Source: Stictocephala bisonia
Lineage: Eukaryota; Arthropoda; Insecta; Hemiptera; Membracidae
Assembly (NCBI GenBank): GCA_035578905.1
Contig: JAQJVL010000287.1
Span: 906,501 to 970,500 of the forward strand
DNA length: 64,000 nucleotides
Reading direction: 5' to 3'
A program made the translations under genes and the position numbers. Below the pieces are notes generated by a model. That model was not told the origin of the DNA, searched no databases, and saw nothing but the letters and a program-made list of their open reading frames with translations. Below, in pieces: positions 55,355 through 64,000 of the stretch. Each line of letters starts with the position of its first letter. The first letter of the stretch is position 1.

Positions 55355-57867
55355 ATGGCAACTGAAGCTGAAAGGGAAAGGAAAATTTTAGTAACAAAGC
55401 GAGGTCAGGTAAAGGCCAAACTAACTAGATTCATTTCTTACCTTGACAGTCTTAATGGAGAGGATACCATCAAAGAATTACAGACGCGCCTAACCAACAT
55501 AAAACCATGTTTAGGTGATTTTCAGGCAATACAAGGTGATTTAGAACTATTAAATGAAGGCATTTCTGATGAACGGGAAAAATTTGAAAGGCAATACTTC
55601 AAGGCAGTTTCAAAGGCAGAGGAATTAATAGAACAGAGAAACGACATCAGTGCACAGAACTCCAATACCAATTCTTTGCCCACCATCACCTCTGCTTCTG
55701 TAAGATTGCCAACAATAAATCTGCCAGTATTTTCTGGCCGATTTGAAGACTGGATGCCCTTCAGTGATTCATTTCACTCCCTAATTGATTCAAACCCACA
55801 GTTAAGCGATGTTCAAAAACTACAGTATCTAAAGGGTGCACTGAAGGGACAGGCAGCTGAAGTTCTTAAGAACTTAGAAATAACGGCCACAAATTATGAG
55901 GTAGGTCTTGAGCTATTGAAAAGGCACTATCAAAATAGCCGTCTCATAATTCAACATCACATCAAAGCACTTTTTGAGCTTCCACATGCTCAGAAAGACA
56001 AACCAGAAAGTTTACGTCAACTGGTAACCAGTTCTCTTACACACATGAGAGCTTTACAGGCCTTAAAGGTAAAAACAGAAAACTGGGATCCAATCATTAA
56101 CCACCTGATAACATCTAGGCTGGACCACACAACACACAAATAGTGGGAACTCAGTACCAAGCCAGATGAGTTACCCAGCTTGGAGGCTTTGACTGACTAC
56201 TTATTACAAAGGAGTCAGACTTTGGAGTCAGTAAAAAACAACCATGGACGGTCATCTCATGAATCAGATAAAATGTCTCATAATCAATCCCGAAACAGCT
56301 TTTTTAAACAAAAACCTGCTTACACAAAGACTCACATGGCATTAACTTACAATAATTGTTGTTTATGTGGAGGTAAACACAAAATATTTCATTGCAAGGA
56401 AATATTAGGGCCTCGTGATGAAGTGCTAACAAAGTTGACTAAGGCAAGGGTATGTTTAAACTGCCTTAAACGAGGACACAATTCAGACAATTGTCAATCA
56501 AGCGGTTGTAGAAAATGCAATGGTAGACACAACACACTTATTCATCCAAACGAGAATAAGGACATCACTTTCACTACAGATACCAACCAAAATCACCAGT
56601 CAAATGGTTCATCATCCACTACTAACAGTTTTTTGTCCTCTACCCCCCAGGGCATTTCTCGGGGACTCTTAAATACCGCCATTGTGCAAGTCACTGGGCC
56701 GACCGGCCTAAGTATGAAGTGCAGAGCCCTCCTTGACAATGGATCAGAATGTTGCTATGTTACTGAACAAGTAGCGCAACAGTTGGGCCTAAAGAAGGTG
56801 AAGCAAAATATTCAAGTGTCTGGAGTAAGCCAAACTGTCCAGCACGTAAAGGCCATCTCAGAAGCTACAATTGGTTCCTGCATAACAAACTACAAGACAA
56901 ACCTGCAACTGTTAATAATACCTAAAATAACAGGAAACATCCCAAGTGAAAATATCAACCTCAACGATTTCAAGATACCTAAGCACATCTCATTAGCAGA
57001 CCCCACATTTGGAACACCAGGAAAAATTGATCTTCTTATTGGCCAAGAATGTTTCTGGGAGTTGATTTGCATAGGTCAAATAAAAACGCCGGGCCTACCG
57101 ACACTACAAAAAACCAAGCTAGGCTGGCTTGTAGGAGGAACAATAAAAACCCAGGAAGGTAGTTCTAACAAAAACACAGTTTGCAACCTAACTACCCTAG
57201 AAAAACAGCTACAGAAGTTCTGGACACTAGAAGAACCTGTACATAAGCAACAACTTTCTGCTGAGGAGGCCAGCTGTGAAGAATACTACACTACGACCAC
57301 TAGAAGAGATGAAGACGGTAGATATGTAGTAAAAATGCCACTGAAACATAATACTAATGAGCTTGGTCAATCAAGGGAAATGGCTGAACGAAGATTTATG
57401 CAGGTAGAAAGACGACTTGGTCGTGACTTAGAATTAAAGCAGCAATACAGTGATTTTATGTCTGCGTACGAACAGTTAGATCACATGGAACTAGTAAATG
57501 AAGTTTCAAACTCACAAAATGTACCTGAATACTACCTCCCACACCATCCCGTTCTAAAAACATCTAGCACAACTGCTAAAGTAAGGGTTGTGTTTGACGC
57601 TTCAGCGAAGACTACTTCAGGATTATCTCTCAACAACTTACAATTGGTCGGCCCCACAGTACAATCAGACATTTTTTCAATCATTACAAGATTCCGCATG
57701 CACAAGTATGTAATGACAGCAGATCTGGAAAAGATGTATAGACAAGTTTTGATTGATGAATCACAAAGAAATTTATTGCAAATTGTCTGGAGAAAGAGCA
57801 AAGATGAGTCATTAAAAACATACAGGCTGAACACAGTGACATATGGCACAGCATCAGCACCCTACCT
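55355..57867 (+). pseudogene. BEL gag-protease-RT frame with one amber stop and a truncated RT
   Basis: Starts at ATG 55355 (MATEAERERKILV). Residues 1-110 are a coiled coil-prone gag N-terminus; then a DUF1759 region (LPTINLPVFSGRFEDWMPFS, LQYLKGALKGQAAEVL). A TAG at 56141-56143 interrupts the frame, which continues unshifted. Next come zinc knuckles (CCLCGGKHKIFHC, CLNCLKRGHNSDNC, CRKCNGRHNTLIH), an aspartic protease with LLDNGSECCYV in place of the usual D-S/T-G, and the RT fingers/palm (KVRVVFDASAKTTSGLSLNN, MTADLEKMYRQV). The RT stops at VTYGTASAPYL, before the YxDD active site. Frame is otherwise open. Confidence 0.9.
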
Positions 57868-57897
57868 TAAAGCATTACCAGCACCAGCGGTTCACTT

Positions 57898-58242
57898 AAA
57901 GCATTACCAGAGCCTTCAGTCACCCATCTACCAGAGAACCGGCTAAACAGATGGCAACGAGTCCAGCAGCTTGTACAGCACTTCTGGTCCAGGTGGTCTA
58001 AGGAGTACCTCACTAATCTTCAGCAGAGAACAAAATGGCGAACAGCTTCGACTCCACTGCAAGTTGGAAACCTGGTGCTCTTGAAAGACGATCATCTTCC
58101 CCCTCTCTCCTGGCCCATCGGAAGAGTCACAACTCTTCATCCAGGAAGGGACAATCTGACCCGAGTGGTGACCGTCAAAACCGCACACGGAGACCACAAA
58201 AGAAGTGTCAACAAACTATGTTTATTGCCAATTGAAGAGTAA
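57898..58242 (+). pseudogene. C-terminal end of BEL pol (DUF5641-type) after a deletion
   Basis: Reading in another frame from LKALPEPSVTHLPENRLNRW through QVGNLVLLKDDHLPPLSWP and GRVTTLHPGRDN to LLPIEE and TAA at 58240-58242. This is the domain after the integrase core. The rest of RT, RNase H and the integrase core are missing. The junction (57867-57905) shows CTTAAAGCATTACCAG twice around a short filler, a microhomology deletion signature. Confidence 0.88.
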
Positions 58243-58785
58243 CAAGTGCTACAGAGTGAAGTTTGATGGACAGTGAGTGTATTTTCATTTTATTATGTGT
58301 TTAGTTTAAGGTTGTTGTACATATTTTATCATTTTCATCATTCTCAAAAATTTCATCTCTCATTACTCTTGATTATAACATTGCACTTACTTTTGTACAT
58401 AAATTGATAATCTTGTTTTTACTTTTGCATTATTGATTTTTTGTTTTACTTCACTGTTTTGTTTGCATAATTTTTAATGCACCAGTTGTGTATATACATA
58501 TAATAACAATTGTTGTAGCAACTTTTTGTTCACTTATCGTTTTTCATTTCAATTCATTGCACATATTATTTTTTCTTGTTATTTTTCACATATCTACTTG
58601 CATATTTGTCATTGCACATCATTGCCCGATACGTAACATCTCGCTCATTTGGTTTGTTGTAAATATTATTATGTATCATTGTTATTTTCTGCATTATTCA
58701 TTATTTTTATGTTCTGCGAACATGAATTGCTGTATTCTTACTTTAGTTTTGAAAGTGGGTAGGCCTACTTTCAAGGTGGGCGGGA
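58243..58785 (+). other. BEL 3' untranslated region with purine tract
   Basis: T-rich 3' region without a gene. AAGGTGGGCGGGA (58773-58785) directly before the 3' LTR is the likely polypurine tract. Confidence 0.65.
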
Positions 58786-59144
58786 TGTTGCGGCGCAAAT
58801 AGGGTTTTTGTGGGGTGCCCCTCCACTTTCCTTTGGCCGGCAAAGTGGTAGGGGTGTCAAAAAACTAACCCTACCAGTCGCACCGCAGCGTCCGGGCCAA
58901 GCAAGACATACATGTCTCTTTTGTGCACACAGCACTCAGTTAAATTCAGCCGGCTTCAATTCACATTTCATATTCACATAAATTCAATACAGTCCACTTT
59001 AAACAGTTACACCGCACATTTAACTTCAATACAGTTAAATATATTTCATATGAACAATAAACATTCAGTGTATCCATACATGCGTGTTTAATTGCATTTC
59101 ACCCCTTTTTCATTTGCGTAATCGTCGGACACGCGCCGACATCA
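58786..59144 (+). repeat. 3' LTR of the BEL/Pao element
   Basis: 359 bp, the same length as the 5' LTR. Differences seen: GGCCAAGC for GGCCGAGC, ACACCGCAC for ACACCACAC, and TTTTTCATTT for TTTTTAATTT. Confidence 0.93.
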
Positions 59145-59789
59145 AACACATGTCATTATCAAACAGTTACACATTTAGGCTCTTACACAATTCGTGTTCG
59201 ATTTCTATCTAACTGGCGATCTAGTGAGTTCCCACAATTCGTGGTTGATAGCTGCAATTATGATCAGCATGCTCACTAATCTCTTAACCCGGATATGCGT
59301 GATTGTGGAGGGGATATCACTAGCGCTATTTACAGATTTATTATTTTTTTTCAAATGTTGGTGAAGGTTTTACCCTATGCCAATTCTCTAATTAATTAAA
59401 ATCTCATAACCAGACTCCAACCTCTCTGAGCATTAGAGTTTTCGCATGTTACGACTCGTGTTGACTGTCTATTGTAACGGCGTGGTATGGAAATTCTAAA
59501 TTGATTGAGTCTGTGCTAAGTAAAATACGACCAACCCATCTTTCAGGGTGGAAGTGTGTATAATGTTGTTTCGACTTTATTCTAGTCTCTTCAGATGTAG
59601 ATATGCAATGAGCCACTACATGACAATGGTAAATGAGTAATCCAATGAGGAATTACTAATTGGGCACGGAAGTAGATTCTACTAATATCCGTTTTCACAA
59701 ACACCGATTCGATGCGCCCTATTTCTAAATTATGAATGAGACTTTATAATTATAAATTTTATCCACATCTTTTATCTAAATTTGATTAA
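59145..59789. other. Interior of the 54031-60673 element, no gene
   Basis: Continues the body of the ~98-bp-TIR element after the BEL insertion. No ORF or recognised domain. Confidence 0.6.
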
Positions 59790-60552
59790 CCCTTTGAGGA
59801 CCAGAGCCATTAAAAAAAAAAAAAAAAAGTTGTCAAAATTTTTTTTTTTGCAAACAGTCAGTTTTGTATGCGAAAAAGACCGCAAGAAATCTGCGTTTTT
59901 GCAAAGGTTTGTAAAATTTTTTGTATTTTTGTCAATTTTTAAGATATTTTAATAATTCTTTTACCAAAATGATTGTCATTAGTTACTCTAGCAACTAATA
60001 AGGGTATATTGCTGTTTGATTGACATAATAATATACCTACGCCGGAAAAAAAATAAAAGAACCAAAAAATAAAATAAAATTTTGACTTTGTGTGTCAACA
60101 GAAAAAAATCAATAAATATTTTTACTGTGGGAAACTATTTTATTCAATTATAAATGTTATAAACAAACTATAAAACAATCAAACAAAATGAATAAATCAC
60201 CGCACATAACCTTCTTCACTTGTTTACAAGCACTCACGCACTGCCCACTGCCACTGTGAGCGCTAGTGACGTGATGGAAACACGGAACAAAAAACAACCA
60301 ATTAGTATTTTTTTTAGCTGTTCTTTTATCGAAAACATTATCAAGGCACTTAGTAAGAAACCAAAGACATTTAAAACAAGATACGGGATCATTCAATGTA
60401 CTATAGAAAACATACTACACAAATTATTGCCCGCTGACGATATATCGTCAGTGGCGTTTTTCGCACTGTCGGCTGCTGACGATATATCGTCAGCGCGGGG
60501 TTTTTCGCACAAAAGAGTACTGACGAAATATCGTCAGTTGGTCCTCAAAGGG
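59790..60552. mobile_element. piggyBac-type MITE with palindromic tandem sites
   Basis: TTAA flanks (59786-59789, 60553-60556) and exact 14-bp inverted ends CCCTTTGAGGACCA. Near the right end lie three copies of an 18-bp palindrome, CTGACGATATATCGTCAG (60434-60451, 60476-60493) and a one-base variant (60520-60537), 42-44 bp apart with TTTTTCGCAC between. ORFs over it have no domain. Confidence 0.9.
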
Positions 60553-60681
60553 TTAAAATATTTTGGAGCGTAGTGTTACGGTCGTGGTTATTCAATGACC
60601 TACCTAAAACAGCGAAGTTTCGATTGCTGTGAGGGTGGAGAGTGAAAAGGCATTACAATATGAACCTTCAATATTAATATA

Positions 60682-62235
60682 ACGTGAAAAATCAGTTTTC
60701 ACCACCATTTTATCAATTTATGATCAAAAGCCCCATAAGACATTTTTTGATCTGACAAATTAACACCATACTTGTATTTGTTGTAGCCTACAACACATGC
60801 TGGCTTTGCCAGTTCCTTTCCTTGTTTATTTGTGAAGGTAACCATACTAGCTGTGTGCTTTGTGCTTAGCATATGGACATCTCTTTTGTCTTTCCATGTT
60901 ACAGCTAACATGTTTACACTCCTACGATAAACCTTTTCTGCTTTCTTCAACTTGGGATTTTTCAATTCCTGAGGGAGACCTAACTGTTATGATTAGGTAT
61001 ACATTACCTACAAGACCACTATTTTTTTTCATCTAATAGAGTAGCCAATGTAAGACTTGTATAATATCGGCCCATGTACAACGTATATCCTTCATTGGCC
61101 AGATCCCCCAGTAAGTTTTTGACTATTTGGGTAACTACGTTTCTTTGACCACAGTAGATTTGAAAATTCCATATATAACCTGTAGCTTTGAAAGCATATA
61201 CAGCTTTATACCATATTTATTGGGTTTTTGGGGCATGTACTGTTTGAAAACAAGCCATCCCCGGAATTTGCACATGCCTTCATCAACCGTTATGTTTTCA
61301 CCTGGCTGGTAGGTTTGCTGGAAGCAAACTGCAACTCTCAATGAGGGCTGTCAATTTGTTCAGTGGGTCATAGACAGGTTCATTTTTTTTAGGTTGACAA
61401 GAATTGAATCGTTTAAGTGAAGGTTAGATAAAATCAACAGAAAGCGATTTCTACCCATAACATTTGGACAAAAATTACAAGAGACGGCTGATCAGATGAC
61501 CAATGATCTTGTAACTGGGGCCTAATACTGAAGCTCATATGTATAATAATAACAAAAAGTGTTTTTACATCAAGTATAGTAACTGTTTTCCATTCTGCAT
61601 GAAGGTAATAAAGCCTCTTTTGACCTTAGTTTCCTAATTCTTTGAGCTGCATAACGATTTGTTTGCTGTCTTATGATATTGAATATATTATTGCCAATGA
61701 AATAAGAAAATATTCACTTACTGAGCATCCTTTTTGTATCTGGTTGTTTCTCTCCTTAACCAATAAACACATTGGTACAACATCAACATCAGACCAGTTG
61801 TTTGATTGTTGAAGTACAGACATAGTCCTTCTTACTGAACTAGCTGTTGGAGGCCTGCTAGGCAAATCATTTACTTCCATTGCTTCATCTTTAGAACCTA
61901 CAATACAAAATATTTTTAAACTAGCTATTTATGAATTGTGAAAGCTAAAGACAAAAGTTATTTTTTACATAGGTTTAGGCCTACTTTATAATACTCAATA
62001 ATTTTAGCTAAAATATTACTCATCACAGAACAAAAACAAAATTATAAATATAATTACATGAAAGATGAAGAAGTGATCTTGAATTAGGTACTTCAACATC
62101 AATTTCTTCCACAACAGTAAATGAAGTACTAGACATAGTAGTATTTGTTGTCCTACAAGGCACAGGCATATTCCTAAGAGAGTTGTCATCCAGCTCATTG
62201 TCATCTGAATCTAAAACAATAACGCATAAAGTCAT
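60682..62235 (-). pseudogene. piggyBac transposase, N-terminal and catalytic part
   Basis: Minus-strand pieces in order: an acidic N-terminus (62023-62235, VLDSDDNELDDNSL), 61671-61880 (SVLQQSNNWSDVDVV), the catalytic block at 61135-61341 (QPGENITVDEGMCKFRGW, KQYMPQKPNKYGIKLY) and 60699-60965 (AVTWKDKRDVHMLSTKHTA, CVVGYNKYKYGVNLSDQ, LIKWW). These are the hallmark DDE_Tnp_1_7 motifs with Asp in VDEGM and LSDQ. Intron-like borders (GTAATT near 62060, TTGTAG near 61900) suggest that the gene had introns. It is interrupted just after KWW by the 54031-60673 insertion. Confidence 0.85.
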
Positions 62236-62355
62236 AAAAATATGGCAAAATGCATTTATAATAATTGAAATCTGCTTGCCATAAAATTATGTTGTCGGCA
62301 TTCTATCAACATCGTTCGCGCCATAAAATTACGGCGTCTGCAGTGTAAGTGTTAA

Positions 62356-64000
62356 CATTACCCAATTTTGGGTTTTTTTTATTCAGGAGGGGGCAAAGCC
62401 CTTAAATGTTGTCTCTTCCAAAATTTAATGGTTTAGTGTGATTTAGGAGATAAGTACCTATAGTTTGATACCCCACTTTCTTCTAGAAGTCTATAATGGT
62501 TCTATATTGTTTTTTCTGCTATAAGTGGATAACACGGGACGTCAGTTTGGGCAAACAACGCTGATTTTCTAAGGGTTAACCTTATTTTACAAAATGAAAA
62601 ATAAATAACATTATACTGCAAAGTAACTATAGTAACACACGAAAACCACGGTACCTATAAAAGAAGACGGTATGTTTCACGCGCATCTCCCATGACGTCA
62701 CATGTGGTAAATGGTAAAATTGAACACAAAAATACTAATTAATTTCCATAATTACAATTCCAGCTGATAAGTGATAAATAACTTTCTTACTATTTTAGCT
62801 GAATACTTCTATGCAATTGGTAGATGTACAGTATTTAATAGAATAAACAAATCAGGTAATTCCACCCATGCGACGTCACAGTCTATTGCGAAGCCTTGTT
62901 GTGATACATGAGAAGTCTAGGAGCCTCTGGGGCAGAAATTACAATTTTTCCAGGGTTGAGAATGGTGCTAATCGATTTCTTGTGGTCGAAAATCCTAATA
63001 AAAATTCAAAATTCTTGGAGCCAAAAAAATTTTTTCTGGACGTGGCTTGTTTTAGATAATAAGATAATACGAATTGTTGTGTAGAATTGGAATAGTGAAA
63101 TAAATTATGTCTTCAACTGTGTTGTCGAATTTTGCTGATAACAGTCAAATATTGCAAATAACATCAGTCCATTTGTTATCGAAACTTTTGTGTCCTTTAG
63201 TGTCTGATGGGGTACCTGGCCTAGCCATCCTTCTAACAAAACATTTCCCAATCAAATCAAAGCATATTTTTATTTTGTTTCCTTTTATGAATTGAAACTT
63301 GTTGCATTTTTAACAATAATTTACGTTTATGGATTTCAATTCAGTTAGTCCTTTGGCACTGTGTTCTAAAATACATTACTCAAGATTATTTGCATTTAAA
63401 AAAAACGTATAATTAAACGTTAATTATTAAAATATTTATTTTTACATGTATTATTAACATATATTTTTAGTATTTTCATTGGAAAATATTTTAAATTAGA
63501 ATTAATATAAAAATTCAAATAATGTATTTAAAAAATTAAATTTATTGATATTTTAATATATTTGCTAAACAATGATTGATTGTTTTACTTAAATCAAAAT
63601 GATGCTTCTTCTAAACAAATTCTGTTATATAGTACGCTTTATCTATGCTTACGTGACTTTGCATTAATATTTATTTCAGTCAACTCATCATAAGTTAAAA
63701 AAATAATCAGTTATAAATGGCTATCATCATTTTCCAATTATGATAGTGAATAACAATAATTAATTTGTTTTCCATTATTTATACATTCTTATTTTTTGCC
63801 TGTGAAATATATTATCTTAACCCATTGAGGTAGTAGTTATTTTTGCTATGTTGCTCTAGTGGGCAGCAATTAAAATGTGTGAAATTGTAAGAGTTTAGTA
63901 GAACTGATATAACTTTTTTTCTGTTACTGATAGAGTAATGAAACTTGTTTTATTGTTTTTATCATAGAATTTGCTGTAATAAAATGTATACCTAAACTTT
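62356..64000. other. Repeat flank, then AT-rich intron to the window end
   Basis: 62356-62490 is the right half of the repeat described at 34446. The remainder is AT-rich with no recognised repeat and no importin exon. Small ORFs at 62868 and 63107 have no recognisable domain. Confidence 0.6.

Larger units (their letters stand above)
54430..59144 (+). mobile_element. BEL/Pao LTR retrotransposon, internally deleted
   Basis: Two 359-bp LTRs bound a + strand element with a primer binding site, a gag (DUF1759)-protease-partial RT frame, a large deletion, the C-terminal end of pol and a purine tract. The LTRs differ at three positions I could see, so insertion is recent. Flanking 4-6-base duplications were not found (ACGAT on the left, AACAC on the right), so recombination at the ends is possible. 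Confidence 0.92.
54031..60673. mobile_element. Unclassified TIR element, ~98-bp inverted ends, TTAAT duplication
   Basis: The left end TATTGAAGGTTCATATTG... (54031-about 54128) and the right end (about 60576-60673) are inverted copies with few differences, including GAAACTTCGCTGTTT and GGTAGGTCATTGAATAACCA. TTAAT flanks both sides (54026-54030, 60674-60678). Without the BEL and piggyBac MITE inside, it would be about 1.2 kb with no transposase. A 4-bp TTAA reading would suggest piggyBac, but the ends fit a 5-bp duplication better. Confidence 0.85.
53321..62351 (-). mobile_element. piggyBac element, split by later insertions
   Basis: The terminal repeats CACTTTCACTGCCGGC (left) and GTCTGCAGTGTAAGTG (right) are inverted with mismatches, flanked by TTAA (53317-53320, 62352-62355). 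The related repeat at 34474-34477 shows the same site with a single TTAA. Transposase pieces lie at both sides of the 54031-60673 insertion. Confidence 0.86.

Noticed and set aside
49174..64000. Next importin-7 exon
   Set aside because: I looked for the DGFDYFTDMMP-like block after an AG acceptor and did not find it; the intron appears to run out of the window.

Overview
The window is a piece of an AT-rich animal genome, almost certainly from an insect; a hemipteran is my best guess, but that is only an impression from the repeat types. The backbone is one host gene on the + strand, the importin-7/8 (Drosophila moleskin) nuclear import receptor. Seven coding exons lie in correct order at 7934-8107, 16849-16994, 20820-20983, 35295-35603, 42833-42970, 45218-45404 and 49082-49173. 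All have GT-AG junctions with compatible phases and together encode about 404 residues of the middle of the protein. The first and last exons of the gene are outside the window. No other host gene, rRNA, tRNA or CRISPR array was recognised.

Everything else is intron, and the introns are packed with transposable elements of nearly every eukaryotic class. The gap before the first visible exon holds a DD82E (Sailor-type) Tc1/mariner element (435-3470) and a pogo-type element with an open transposase (3899-7745). The next intron holds a deleted hAT (9987-12256), a Tigger-type pogo element with arrays of subterminal sites (about 12603-15301) and a short piggyBac derivative (15647-16383). The 14-kb intron 20984-35294 holds a foldback element split by a hAT with a perfect 8-bp target duplication (23047-26176). 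It also holds a 1.4-kb element with perfect 28-bp terminal repeats and a 9-bp target duplication (30940-32314), which sits in a second copy of the same repeat mosaic.

The intron 35604-42832 has a jockey/CR1-like LINE inserted in a mariner-like transposase gene, then copia and Penelope-like (GIY-YIG) fragments. Downstream lie several TTAA-flanked piggyBac-type elements. The 3' end is a multi-level nest: a piggyBac element (53321-62351) split by an element with about 98-bp terminal repeats and a TTAAT duplication (54031-60673), which itself contains a recent BEL/Pao retrotransposon (54430-59144) and a piggyBac MITE (59790-60552).

The transposase genes are mostly broken by frameshifts, stops or deletions, so the visible activity of the locus is the importin gene. 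The transposons matter as intron filler, possible splice modifiers and a datable insertion record. The most interesting points are a tandem in-frame splice donor in the importin gene (GTGAGC immediately followed by GTAAGT), several insertions proved by related uninserted copies inside the same window, two mobile elements I cannot place in a superfamily, and mutually exclusive perfect hairpins at 52041-52098.
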